Notes: generated by a model not told the origin, from the sequence alone. 55,012 bases of DNA from an uncultured Subdoligranulum sp. (GCA_904374465.1 CAJFFY010000014.1:1-55012); one strand, 5' to 3'; positions 1 to 8,194 are shown, counted from the stretch's first letter. Translations and numbers: made by a program.

Positions 1-10
1 AAAAAAGTAG

Positions 11-39
11 TTGACATTTGGTGGGGTTGTGGCTATAAT
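11..39 (+). promoter_or_regulatory. Sigma-A promoter of tRNA-Leu
   Basis: A consensus -35 TTGACA (11-16) and -10 TATAAT (34-39) are separated by 17 bases. They lie about 58 bases upstream of the mature tRNA-Leu, as expected for a strong stable-RNA promoter. Confidence 0.85.
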
Positions 40-96
40 AATACACGTCGCCCGGGTCACGAGGCAAACGAAAGACACGGAAACGACAGCAAATAT

Positions 97-183
97 GCGG
101 ATGTGGCGGAACTGGCAGACGCGCTAGATTCAGGTTCTAGTTCCCTTAAAAGAGTGTGGGTTCAAATCCCTTCATCCGCACCA
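97..183 (+). tRNA. tRNA-Leu (anticodon CAG)
   Basis: This is a class II tRNA of 87 bases with encoded CCA. The acceptor stem GCGGATG pairs with CATCCGC, followed by discriminator A180 and CCA (181-183). The anticodon stem CTAGA/TCTAG (124-128/136-140) holds the loop TTCAGGT with anticodon CAG at 131-133. A long variable arm and the T loop GGTTCAAATCC are present. It reads CUG codons. It has its own promoter upstream and an intrinsic terminator starting at the next base, so it appears to be a single-gene unit. Confidence 0.95.
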
Positions 184-215
184 AATCCCGAACACGAAAG
201 TGTTCGGGATTTTTC
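184..215 (+). terminator. Intrinsic terminator of tRNA-Leu
   Basis: A perfect 12-bp stem (184-195 with 200-211) closes a GAAA tetraloop and runs into a T tract (210-214). Confidence 0.9.
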
Positions 216-279
216 TTTGCCTGTACGCGTCTCCCTCAGAAGCGCAAAGCCTCAGGGAAAACGGACTTGAAAAATTCGG

Positions 280-315
280 TTGCTCTGGGATACTGAAATA
301 GAGTATACTGAAATA
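280..315 (+). promoter_or_regulatory. Candidate promoter with a tandem 11-mer before the 426 gene
   Basis: TTGCTC (280-285) and TATACT (304-309) are 18 bases apart, about 115 bases before the next start codon. The 11-mer ATACTGAAATA occurs twice here (290-300 and 305-315), 15 bases apart, with the second copy overlapping the -10. The remaining bases 216-279 and 316-425 show nothing recognisable apart from the ribosome site. Confidence 0.35.
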
Positions 316-425
316 TGAGTGGCTCTTAGCTGGAAAAGGGGAGTTGCCGTTCAAGATGGGGACGACAACCGCCGGAAGTGAAAGGAAGGCGGCCTTTCGG
401 GGCTGCACAAAGGAAAGAGGATTGC

Positions 426-1154
426 ATGTCCAAAACAAGGAAAATCTATTGTGCCCGGCTGGTGGGGCGCATTCTGCTTTTTGCTGGGTGCCTGGTGCTT
501 TGGCGCTGGTACCCCGATAGCTTTGCCGTGCTGGAAGGCTGGAATTTCTTCCGGCAGATTTCCCCGCTGCACTTCCTGTGGGTGGTCTGGGTGGCGGACA
601 TGGTGTTGCAGATCGTGCCCATCCGCAATAAAGTCCCTCTGGGGTCACAGAAACTCTTTGCCAATCGGTTCAAGCCCATCCGCGATGCAATTCATTACGA
701 GGCACTGAAGCGGTATATAGAGTCTACCACCAAGGCGGCCTATAAGGTGTTTCTGATCTGGTGTGTGCTGATCCTGGTCATCGGTGCGCTTTACAGTGCA
801 GGTTGCTTCCCCAGGGAAGTGCTGTTTATGATTTCGGTCTTTTTTTACGTGTGCGACCTGATCTGCGTGCTGGTCTGGTGTCCCTTTCGTCTGATTATGA
901 AAAACCGTTGCTGCACCACCTGCCGGATTTTTAACTGGGATCACCTGATGATGTTTTCTCCGCTTCTGTTTATGAGTGGTTTCTTCGCCACTTCGCTGGT
1001 GGTGCTCTCGGCGGTGGCGTGGCTGGTATGGGAACTGTGCGTCATGATGTATCCCGAGCGGTTCTGGGACCACTCCAATGCGGCGCTGCAGTGTTCCCAG
1101 TGCACCGACAAGCTCTGCACCCAGTATTGCCGCAAGCTGCGAAACGACCATTGA
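426..1154 (+). CDS. Unrecognised polytopic membrane protein with Cys clusters
   Basis: This 242-residue protein was not recognised. The start at 426 (MSKTRKIY) is chosen because GGAAAGAGG lies just upstream; an in-frame ATG at 378 has no such site. About five hydrophobic segments are visible: near residues 10-30, 40-65, 100-125, 135-160 and 180-210. The loop after the fourth segment carries KNRCCTTC, and the C-terminal tail carries CSQCTDKLCTQYC. These paired cysteines could bind a metal or form redox disulfides, but that is inference. The gene stands alone between the tRNA-Leu terminator and a strong terminator at 1159, so its neighbours do not suggest a function. Confidence 0.75.
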   Translation: MSKTRKIYCARLVGRILLFAGCLVLWRWYPDSFAVLEGWNFFRQISPLHFLWVVWVADMVLQIVPIRNKVPLGSQKLFANRFKPIRDAIHYEALKRYIESTTKAAYKVFLIWCVLILVIGALYSAGCFPREVLFMISVFFYVCDLICVLVWCPFRLIMKNRCCTTCRIFNWDHLMMFSPLLFMSGFFATSLVVLSAVAWLVWELCVMMYPERFWDHSNAALQCSQCTDKLCTQYCRKLRNDH

Positions 1155-1158
1155 CAAC

Positions 1159-1199
1159 AAAGCCCCCGGGTGCATGGACGCATGCATCCGGGGGCTTTT
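1159..1199. terminator. Bidirectional terminator between convergent genes
   Basis: A stem of about 18 bp (AAAGCCCCCGGGTGCATG with its complement, one G.T pair) closes a GACG loop and is followed by TTTT. The A run at the left makes it usable for the convergent minus-strand gene as well. Confidence 0.85.
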
Positions 1200-1209
1200 G
1201 CCATCGTGC

Positions 1210-2125
1210 TTACAGGAACAGGGCCAGCAGCACGGGAATGGTTGCCACACACAAAACAGTGGTCAGAATGATCAGGGCGGTACAGTCCCGGGCGTCGATG
1301 CCCTTCTGGTTGGCCAGCATCAGGGGCATGTTGCCCACAGGCATACCGAACATCACCAGGCAGACGGGCAGAAGGTCCGACGCGGGAAATACCAGGCAAA
1401 GGGGCAGCATCATGACGATGGGAAGCAGCAACAGCTTGATGGCGGAGAAGAGATAGAGCTTCGGTCGGCCAAAAATCTCCCGCAGATCTCCGTTGGCCAG
1501 TCCGTACCCCACCGACATCAAGGCCAGAGGGGTGGTCACGTTGCCCAGATAGTCGGTGGCGGTGAGCACAAAGTCGGGCAGGCGCAGGTTACACAGCACC
1601 AGAACCAAGGCTGCCACGCAGCACAGGTTGCCGGGGTTGATCATGGCCCGCAGGGCGGTGAGGGAAAGGCGGCCTTCCATCCAGCCCAGTCCGTAGGTGT
1701 AAAACACCACATTGTACATCAGCACAAACACCATGACGTAGACCACATACCGGCTGCCCAGAATGCTGGACACCACGGGAATGCCGATAAAGCCCAGGTT
1801 GGAAAAGACGAACATCAGCTGGTATATCTTGCCCTGGCGGTCGTCCTTTGTGAACCGGGGGGGTCAGGACCATGCCGGCCAGGATCAGAAAAGCGAACAT
1901 GGCGGCACTGATCAGGACCAGGAGTCCCAGCGTTTCCGGTGCAATGTTGCCGACGGCGTTGGCGCCGCTGGTCAGAATGAGCAGCGGATTGAACAGATTC
2001 ACGATCAAGGGGGATAACTTCCCGTTGGTGTACTCGTCCAGAAGCCCGGTTTTGGTGGCAAGCCATCCCGCGCCGATCATGAGCAGGAGGGAGAGCATCT
2101 GAAAAAAGATGGTTGCTGGGGACAT
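1210..2125 (-). pseudogene. AEC-family transporter, frameshifted at a poly-C run
   Basis: The N-terminal part (from ATG 2125, SD GGAG 8 bases upstream) and the C-terminal part (to the stop at 1210) lie in different frames but together make one auxin-efflux-carrier (AEC) transporter of about 304 residues, the usual family length. The N part has the membrane-spanning start and the NGKLSPLIVNLFNPLLI region; the C part has MFVFSNLGFIGIPVVSS and GMPVGNMPLMLANQ, typical of AEC carriers of small organic anions. The join lies at seven consecutive C (plus-strand G at 1857-1863). Removing one C restores VLTPRFTKDDRQGKIYQLMF. The lesion may be a real inactivation, reversible slippage or a sequencing error. 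As read, only a fragment of about 178 residues would be made. Confidence 0.8.
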
Positions 2126-2158
2126 GGCATCATCTCCGTATAAAAATCTTTCCTATCT

Positions 2159-2187
2159 ACAATAAAACAAAAAGTGCATACGGGCAA
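2159..2187 (-). promoter_or_regulatory. Possible promoter of the AEC transporter
   Basis: On the minus strand TTGCCC (2187-2182) and TATTGT (2164-2159) are 17 bases apart and end about 33 bases before the start codon. Both boxes are imperfect. Confidence 0.35.
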
Positions 2188-2298
2188 GCCTTTTTTGCGC
2201 CGGGCGGCAATACGACCCGGAAAAAAGCACCTTTTATGCCGGAAAAAGTAATAAAATCCTCCCTTCTGCATATGCTATCCCGCAGGAGGGAAGTTTGT

Positions 2299-3516
2299 AT
2301 GCCCAAACATCGGATTTTGCGCAGCTTTATGGCGGTATTGCTGGCTTTGTTGGCTTTATTCGGGGCGCTGCTCGCCTGGATGTACAACGCTTTGCCGGAT
2401 ACGTTTTATGTAACAGGGGAAAGTTCCCAACTGCACATTGCTTCTATGCCCTGGGTGACGGTGCGGCAAGGGCAAGAGACCGTGAGCCGGGTGGACCGGA
2501 CGGACCCTGACAGGAGTCAGAACGTGACACTGGCGCTTTTTGGCGCCATTCCGGTGAAAACCGTGCGTTCCGTTCAGGTGGAAACCCGCAGCGTACAGGT
2601 AGGCGGAACCCCCTTCGGCATCAAAATGTTTTCGGATGGGGCGTTGGTGGTGGCTTTCTCGGACCAATATACCAGCCTGGGGACCGAAAATCCCGCCAAG
2701 GAAGCAGGGCTGAAATTGGGAGACTTGATTGTATCGGCGGGGGGACGGGCCATCCGCAGCAATGAGGAGCTGACCCAGGCCATCACAGCGGCGGCGGGGC
2801 GGTCGCTCTCGCTGGTGTACCGGCGGGACGGGCAGGAACATACCACCACCCTTACCCCGGTGGAGGATGCTGCCACAGGTGCGTATCGGGCCGGTGTATG
2901 GGTGCGGGATTCCAGTGCCGGCATTGGCACCATGACATTTTTGGACCCGCTTCACGGCACCTTTGCCGGTCTGGGGCATGCCATCAGCGATACAGACACC
3001 GGTGCCGATATTACGCTCCTCTCAGGTGAAATTGTGCCGGTGATGATTACCGGCTGCGTCAGCGGCACGGCCGGCAGCCCGGGGGAGCTGCGCGGCGAAT
3101 TTTCAGCCGTCACAGCGGGTACGGTGCTGGCCAACGACGCCACGGGCATTTATGGCAGCTATACCGGCCCGCAGACCGGACAGAACTGTGTGGTCTGTCA
3201 GCCCCAGGAAATTGCCCTGGGCGAGGCGGAAATCTGGACCACCGTGTCGGGCAGTACACCAAAACGCTATACGGTACGCATTGAGCGGGTGAACATGACC
3301 AGCGGGGACCCCAACCGCAACCTGTTGATCAAGGTGACCGACCCGGAACTGCTGGCAGCCACCGGCGGCATTGTGCAGGGGATGAGCGGGTCCCCCATCG
3401 TGCAGAACGGCAAACTGGTGGGAGCGGTCACCCACGTACTGGTCAATGATCCCACCCGCGGATACGGCATTTTTGCCTCCACCATGCTGGAAAAGGCGGA
3501 TTCCGTCGCATCGTGA
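2299..3516 (+). CDS. spoIVB: SpoIVB serine peptidase (stage IV sporulation signal)
   Basis: In the family, SpoIVB is made in the forespore and secreted into the intermembrane space, where it cleaves SpoIVFA to start pro-SigK processing. This 405-residue protein has an N-terminal membrane anchor (about residues 8-26), a PDZ domain (about 125-200, with NPAKEAGLKLGDLIV) and the S55 peptidase domain with GLGHAISD (His227) and GMSGSPIVQNG (Ser363 in the trypsin-like position), then AVTHVLVNDPTRGYG at the C-terminus. The start at 2299 follows AGGAGGG; a longer in-frame reading from 2113 lacks a ribosome site. spo0A lies directly downstream, the order seen across endospore-forming Firmicutes. Confidence 0.93.
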   Translation: MPKHRILRSFMAVLLALLALFGALLAWMYNALPDTFYVTGESSQLHIASMPWVTVRQGQETVSRVDRTDPDRSQNVTLALFGAIPVKTVRSVQVETRSVQVGGTPFGIKMFSDGALVVAFSDQYTSLGTENPAKEAGLKLGDLIVSAGGRAIRSNEELTQAITAAAGRSLSLVYRRDGQEHTTTLTPVEDAATGAYRAGVWVRDSSAGIGTMTFLDPLHGTFAGLGHAISDTDTGADITLLSGEIVPVMITGCVSGTAGSPGELRGEFSAVTAGTVLANDATGIYGSYTGPQTGQNCVVCQPQEIALGEAEIWTTVSGSTPKRYTVRIERVNMTSGDPNRNLLIKVTDPELLAATGGIVQGMSGSPIVQNGKLVGAVTHVLVNDPTRGYGIFASTMLEKADSVAS

Positions 3517-3694
3517 CGCCTTGGAAAGAAAGAAAAATGGGAAAAGCACGCAGTGTTCCCGGCTTCGGCAAAATGCGGCGGAAAGAGGCAAACTTTCGGC
3601 CGGAAAATGGCATAACCCTTCACAATACCGGCGAAAATGGGAAAAAACGTCGAACGAAATTTGCGAATGAGCGGAAAAAATCCGGAAATTCCTC
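3517..3694. other. Intergenic region spoIVB-spo0A
   Basis: No gene was found here. The A-rich stretch has GAAAATGG-type words near 3535, 3603 and 3633, and CGTCGAA at 3648-3654, one base from the Spo0A-box core TGTCGAA. No convincing terminator for spoIVB is visible, so read-through into spo0A is possible. Confidence 0.4.
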
Positions 3695-3730
3695 TTGCGA
3701 CAGATGGAAAAATATGGTAAAATTTCCATC
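3695..3730 (+). promoter_or_regulatory. spo0A promoter overlapped by an inverted repeat
   Basis: TTGCGA (3695-3700) and TAAAAT (3718-3723) are 17 bases apart, a plausible SigA promoter about 100 bases upstream of spo0A. The inverted repeat GATGGAAA (3703-3710) / TTTCCATC (3723-3730) spans the spacer and the -10 like an operator. An overlapping SigH-like pair (GGAAATT at 3684-3690 and ATGGAAAAA at 3704-3712) is much weaker. Confidence 0.55.
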
Positions 3731-3824
3731 GTAAACGAAACCCGGCGGGGCGGCCCGGGCGCCGGAACAGGGCGCTGCGACTGCAAAACCGCCTGTAAGC
3801 GAGATATGTCTGGAGGATATGACG

Positions 3825-4583
3825 ATGGAAAAGATCAAGTTCGTGATGACGGATACCGGCGCGCAAGTCTCCGCTTTGTGCCGCCAGGCGCTGGAGGCCA
3901 AGGGCGTGGCCGTGACCGTCTGCGAAAAGAATGGCACCAAGGCGCTGGAAACCCTGCTCAGCGTACACCCGCAGGCGGTTTTGCTGGATGCCTTTATGCC
4001 GGATCTGGATGCCATCACAGTCAAGCAGCGCTACGAAGCCCAGAATACCAGTGGGCAGCACACTACATTCTTTGTCACGGGGGCCTTCCAGAGCGAGGAG
4101 ATTGAGCAGGAACTGCTGGACAACGGCTTTTCGTTTTTCTTCGTCAAACCCTTCGACGAAAGCGTGCTGGTGGCGCGCGTACTCAAGGCGGCGGGCGGCA
4201 ATACCCGTCCGATGCTCAGCTCTCAGGATTCCGACGAGATGACGGTCACCGAAATTCTTCATCAGATCGGCGTACCGGCCCACATCAAAGGCTACCAGTT
4301 CCTGCGGGATGCCATTCTGCTTACCACCGAGGATCACGGCTACATCAACGCCGTCACCAAACGGCTTTATCCCGAAATCGCAAAACGCAACGGCACCACG
4401 GCCAGCCGGGTGGAGCGTGCCATCCGGCATGCCATCGAGGTGGCCTGGGACCGGGGCGATGTGGACACCCTCAACAGTTATTTCGGTTACACCATTCACA
4501 ATTTGCGCGGCAAGCCCACCAACAGCGAGTTTATTGCCATGATTGCGGACAAGATCCGCCTAGACAAAAAGCGCCGCGCCTGA
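3825..4583 (+). CDS. spo0A: Spo0A, sporulation master response regulator
   Basis: In the family, phosphorylated Spo0A binds 0A boxes and starts sporulation. The 252 residues comprise a receiver domain (1-125) and the Spo0A effector domain (about 140-252), recognised from TEILHQIGVPAHIKGYQFLR, VERAIRHAIEVAW and KPTNSEFIAMIADKIRL. In the receiver, phospho-acceptor Asp55 (LLDAFMPDLD), the switch Thr (FVTGAF) and the Lys (FVKPFD) are kept, but the acidic pair near residue 10 reads TDT, so the second acidic residue (Asp11 in Bacillus) is Thr. The start at 3825 lies 8 bases after GGAGG; the ATG at 3819 is too close. A terminator follows at 4596. Confidence 0.95.
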   Translation: MEKIKFVMTDTGAQVSALCRQALEAKGVAVTVCEKNGTKALETLLSVHPQAVLLDAFMPDLDAITVKQRYEAQNTSGQHTTFFVTGAFQSEEIEQELLDNGFSFFFVKPFDESVLVARVLKAAGGNTRPMLSSQDSDEMTVTEILHQIGVPAHIKGYQFLRDAILLTTEDHGYINAVTKRLYPEIAKRNGTTASRVERAIRHAIEVAWDRGDVDTLNSYFGYTIHNLRGKPTNSEFIAMIADKIRLDKKRRA

Positions 4584-4595
4584 ATCCAGCAAGCA

Positions 4596-4639
4596 CAGCA
4601 CCGGGCCCTGCTTCGGCGGGGGAACCGGTGCTGTTTTTT
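4596..4639 (+). terminator. Intrinsic terminator after spo0A
   Basis: The stem CAGCACCGG / CCGGTGCTG (4596-4604 / 4625-4633), with a GC-rich loop, is followed by six T (4634-4639). Confidence 0.85.
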
Positions 4640-4730
4640 GTGCGCGACCACGGTGGCCGTGGCGTCGCACAGGAGGCGGGACAGACGGGGGAGTTTTTTC
4701 GCTGTGCACAAAAAATCCTGAGGAATTTAG

Positions 4731-4759
4731 TGGATTTTTTCCTGGGGACCTTGTATAAT
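4731..4759 (+). promoter_or_regulatory. Probable promoter of the ispDF-led operon
   Basis: A perfect -10 TATAAT lies at 4754-4759, about 33 bases before the start. The -35 position at 17-base spacing (TGGATT, 4731-4736) is weak, so the call rests on the -10. Confidence 0.5.
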
Positions 4760-4792
4760 AAAATCATGTAATTTGGGAGGGAAGTGTGTCCT

Positions 4793-5932
4793 ATGTCGGA
4801 ACAAATGCTGCCGGGGGTTACGGCAATCATCGTGGCGGCAGGGGCCTCGCGTCGTATGGGCTTTGACAAACTCAGCTACCGTCTGCCGGATGGTCGTACC
4901 GTGCTGCAGACAAGCTGTGACGCCCTGGCCGCACACCCCGCCGTACGGCAGCTGGTGCTGGTGGCCGGCGGCAACCGTGCTGCCTGCGAGGCTATTGCTG
5001 CCGGCTGTGCCAAACCGTGCACGGTGGTGCCGGGCGGGCAAACCCGCGCCGACAGCGTGCGCAGCGGCCTGGGGGCAGCCCGCGAAGAACTGGTGGCTAT
5101 CCACGATGCGGCACGTCCCTTTGTGAGCCGGGAGGTTATTACTGCAGCGCTGCGGGCCGCTGCCTGTACCGGGGCGGCGGCTCCGGCAGTTCCCGTCAAG
5201 GATACCATCAAGGTGGCGGATGCACAGGGGCGGGTACAGGCCACCCCTGATCGTGCTACGCTGTACGCCGTACAGACGCCCCAGTGCTTCTCCCGCCGGC
5301 TGTATCTGCAGGCGCTGGAACAGGTAACGGGGGACAAGGCCAGCCTGGTTACCGACGATTGCAGCCTGTTTGAACTGGCCGGGCTGCCGGTTACGCTGAC
5401 CCAAGGAAGCTACGACAACTATAAAATCACCACCAAAGAGGATCTGCAGAAGGAGAAGACAATGCGTATTGGGCACGGATATGACGTTCACCGCCTGGTG
5501 GAGGGCCGCAAATTGATTCTGGGCGGTGTGGAGATTCCCTACGAGAAAGGCCTTCTGGGCCATTCCGATGCGGATGTGCTGCTGCACGCGGTCATGGATG
5601 CAGTGCTGGGCGCTGCCGCGCTGGGCGATATCGGCAAACATTTCCCGGATACCGACCCTGCCTATAAGGGGGCTGATTCCATGGCGCTGACCCGGGCCGT
5701 GGCGGATATGATCCGGGAAAAAGGCTATCGGGTGGGCAACATCGACGCCACGATTCTTTGCCAGGCGCCCAAGCTGGCACCGCACATCGCGGCGATGCGC
5801 CGGAATATCGCCGATGCCTTCGGGATTCCGGTGGAAACCGTCAGCGTCAAAGCTACGACGGAGGAACACCTGGGCTTTACTGGCAAAGGCGAGGGCATTG
5901 CGGTCCACGCGGTGACATTGCTGGAGACCTGA
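4793..5932 (+). CDS. ispDF: Bifunctional IspDF (MEP isoprenoid pathway)
   Basis: This 379-residue fusion should catalyse two non-adjacent MEP-pathway steps. IspD transfers CMP to 2-C-methyl-D-erythritol 4-phosphate; IspF cyclises the later CDP-ME 2-phosphate to MEcPP. The IspD half (about 1-220) has AAGASRRMGFDK (15-26), HDAARPF and TDDCSLFE. The IspF half begins at Met224 with IGHGYDVHRL (metal ligands Asp231 and His233), then GHSDADVLLHAVMDA (His257, His265) and KATTEEHLGF. The ATG at 4793 is preferred because GGGAGGG lies 10 bases upstream; a GTG at 4784 is too close. Separate IspD and IspF are usual in Firmicutes. It heads a same-strand run reaching 18749. Confidence 0.93.
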   Translation: MSEQMLPGVTAIIVAAGASRRMGFDKLSYRLPDGRTVLQTSCDALAAHPAVRQLVLVAGGNRAACEAIAAGCAKPCTVVPGGQTRADSVRSGLGAAREELVAIHDAARPFVSREVITAALRAAACTGAAAPAVPVKDTIKVADAQGRVQATPDRATLYAVQTPQCFSRRLYLQALEQVTGDKASLVTDDCSLFELAGLPVTLTQGSYDNYKITTKEDLQKEKTMRIGHGYDVHRLVEGRKLILGGVEIPYEKGLLGHSDADVLLHAVMDAVLGAAALGDIGKHFPDTDPAYKGADSMALTRAVADMIREKGYRVGNIDATILCQAPKLAPHIAAMRRNIADAFGIPVETVSVKATTEEHLGFTGKGEGIAVHAVTLLET

Positions 5933-5987
5933 GCCTCCTCTTTCACCGGAACCACAGGTTTTACATACACGGGGGAAGGGGGCCCGG

Positions 5988-6890
5988 TTGTTCATGCTGC
6001 AAAACCAGATGCTTTCTGCGATCGCCAGTACCTTGCGGGCGTTCGATCCGATATCCGATACCTTGGATATTCTGATTATATCCTTTGCGTTTTATCAACT
6101 CATTCAGTTTGCCCGCAAATCCAGGGCCGGGCAGCTTGTCAAGGGCATCTTGCTCATTGTGGTGTTTTACGGGTTGGCCTATGTGCTCAACCTGCGCACC
6201 GTGACCTGGGTGCTCAACAACGTGCTGACCATCGGCTTTACGGCCGCTGTGGTGATCTTCCAGCCGGAACTGCGCCGTACCCTGGAACGCATGGGCCAGA
6301 CCACGGCCTGGGCGGGACGGCTGTTCGGCAATCGCCGGGCCGACCCGTCACTGCGCGGCGTCTGGCAAAGCGCGGTGGTGGCCATCTGTGACGCGGCCGA
6401 GCAGCTTTCCGATACCCGCACCGGTGCCCTGATGGTGCTGGAGCGCAACAACAACCTGGAGGAAATCATCCGTACAGGAACGCCCATGCACGCTGACGTG
6501 ATCCCCGAAATGCTGGGCACGATTTTTTACGAGGGTACCCCGCTGCACGATGGCGCGGTGGTCATCCGGGACGGCGTCATTGTGGCGGCAGGCTGTGTGC
6601 TGCCGCTGTCCAACAACCTGGAAATGGGCAAAGATATGGGCACCCGCCATCGCGCCGGTCTTGGCATGAGCGAAAACTCCGATGCCATTGTGGTCATTGT
6701 CAGCGAGGAAACCGGCATCATCTCGATGGCGAAAAACGGTGTGCTGATCCGTCGCCTGGACCGACAGAATCTCTTCAATCTGCTGCAGGAGGAAATCGTT
6801 CCTCCCGAGGAGGATACCGAGACCCGCGTCCCCACTCTGAAGAATCTGCTGCGCAAAGGAGGCGCACAAACCAATGCCAAAGCCGACTAA
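5988..6890 (+). CDS. cdaA: Diadenylate cyclase CdaA (c-di-AMP synthase)
   Basis: CdaA makes cyclic di-AMP from two ATP at the membrane; c-di-AMP controls potassium and osmolyte uptake and wall homeostasis. The 300 residues have three N-terminal hydrophobic segments (about 20-37, 48-66 and 72-88) and a DAC domain with the signature LHDGAVVIRDG (Asp188-Gly-Ala) and GTRHRAG (residues 218-224), both needed for catalysis in the family. The start is TTG 5988, 5 bases after AGGGGG; ATG 5994 is an equally possible start. The end overlaps the cdaR start by 17 bases, so translation is probably coupled. The glmM gene that follows cdaAR in many Firmicutes is absent here. Confidence 0.93.
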   Translation: MFMLQNQMLSAIASTLRAFDPISDTLDILIISFAFYQLIQFARKSRAGQLVKGILLIVVFYGLAYVLNLRTVTWVLNNVLTIGFTAAVVIFQPELRRTLERMGQTTAWAGRLFGNRRADPSLRGVWQSAVVAICDAAEQLSDTRTGALMVLERNNNLEEIIRTGTPMHADVIPEMLGTIFYEGTPLHDGAVVIRDGVIVAAGCVLPLSNNLEMGKDMGTRHRAGLGMSENSDAIVVIVSEETGIISMAKNGVLIRRLDRQNLFNLLQEEIVPPEEDTETRVPTLKNLLRKGGAQTNAKAD

Positions 6891-8172
6891 ACCGGTGCCG
6901 CAGCCCGCGGCAGTCCGGAACTCCCCGTGGAATCACCCGGCATTTTCGCTGCTGCTGGCGTTGCTGTGCGGCTTTATTGCCTGGGCAGTGGTCACGGTTT
7001 ATATTGACCCCCAGGGAACCGTCACGGTGCAGGATGTGCCCATCAACTATTCCAACTCGGCTTCCACCTATACCTCCCAGGGACTGGACATCGTGGAAAA
7101 GCCGGACATCGAAACGGTGGATGTCAAGGTCACCGGCAACAGTACCATTATCGGCAATATCCAGAACTCGGATATCATGGTTTACCCCAGCTATGCGGGG
7201 GTCAGCGGCGCCGGCAAGGTTACGCTGCGCCTGCAGGCACGTCTGGTCAATACCACTGATTTTTCGGGGGACATCGAATGCACGGTGGAAGACCCCAAGA
7301 CCATCGATGTGGTGTTTGACGAAGTCAGTGAGAAGACGCTGCCGGTCACGGTGGATGCATCGGGCGTTTCGGTGGCGGATGGCTATATGCTGAACAAGAC
7401 CGCTGCCGTTCCGGCCGAAATTACGCTGCGCGGCCCCACCAGCGAGCTGGATCAGATCTCCTCGGTGGTGGCCACCGTTGCCAGTGACAGTGAGCTGTCC
7501 GATACCACTACCGAGCCGTCCTCGCTGGAGTTGCGGGACGAAAACGGGGAGACCTTTACCCCGCAGTACACGACGATGGACAGCGATACAGCCAACGTCA
7601 CCCTGACGATTTATCAGGTGCGGGAACTGCCGCTGGTGGTGGACTTTATTGGAACGCCCAGCAATTTTGACACCAGCAGCCTGAAGTACGCCCTCAGCCA
7701 GGAAACCCTGCGGGTGGCCGGTCCGGCGCGCACCATCGGTGAGCTGGAGGAGCTGACGGTGTCGGACTTTGACCTGGCCCGGGAGTTTGAGCTGGGGCGG
7801 GATTACCAGCGTCTGGTGGAGCTGCCGGCGGGCGTGGTCTCGTTGGATGGTGTCACCAGTGTGACGCTCAGCTTTGACACCACGGACATGGAATCCACCA
7901 CATTGAACATCTCCAACATCAAGGCCATCAACGTCCCCAGCAATTATGAGCTGGAAATTTTGTCCAGCATCGTTTCCGGGGTGACACTGTACGGCCCGGC
8001 CGATGAGATCGAGAGTATCTCGGCGGACAGCGTGGTGGCACAGATCGACTGCCAGAGTGTGAACCTGACGGTGGGACAGCAGACCATACCGGTCACCATC
8101 CAGATTCCCTCTTCCACGCGGGTGTTCGCCACCGGCAGTTATACTGTCCAGTGCGAGGTCGTCGCCAAATAA
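6874..8172 (+). CDS. cdaR: CdaR, YbbR-domain regulator of CdaA
   Basis: The 432-residue protein has a single N-terminal membrane segment (about 24-46, FSLLLALLCGFIAWAVVTVY) followed by an extracytoplasmic part made of beta-rich YbbR repeats. Repeat-type phrases such as GLDIVEKPDIETVDVKVTGN, LPVTVDASG and LPLVVDFIGTP recur about every 80-90 residues, giving roughly four repeats. Members of this family bind and modulate CdaA from outside the membrane. The 17-base overlap with cdaA and their conserved pairing support the name. It is about the usual length for a four-repeat CdaR. Confidence 0.9.
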   Translation: MPKPTKPVPQPAAVRNSPWNHPAFSLLLALLCGFIAWAVVTVYIDPQGTVTVQDVPINYSNSASTYTSQGLDIVEKPDIETVDVKVTGNSTIIGNIQNSDIMVYPSYAGVSGAGKVTLRLQARLVNTTDFSGDIECTVEDPKTIDVVFDEVSEKTLPVTVDASGVSVADGYMLNKTAAVPAEITLRGPTSELDQISSVVATVASDSELSDTTTEPSSLELRDENGETFTPQYTTMDSDTANVTLTIYQVRELPLVVDFIGTPSNFDTSSLKYALSQETLRVAGPARTIGELEELTVSDFDLAREFELGRDYQRLVELPAGVVSLDGVTSVTLSFDTTDMESTTLNISNIKAINVPSNYELEILSSIVSGVTLYGPADEIESISADSVVAQIDCQSVNLTVGQQTIPVTIQIPSSTRVFATGSYTVQCEVVAK

Positions 8173-8194
8173 AATTTCCGAAGGAATGCATGGT

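Noticed and set aside
2248..2277. SigF/SigG-like promoter before spoIVB (GTAATA and CATATGCTA)
   Set aside because: The spacing (15) and the -10 differ from the consensus; the match is too weak to call although spoIVB would be expected to have one.
3648..3654. Spo0A box upstream of spo0A
   Set aside because: CGTCGAA differs from TGTCGAA by one base and is a short word expected by chance in this much sequence.
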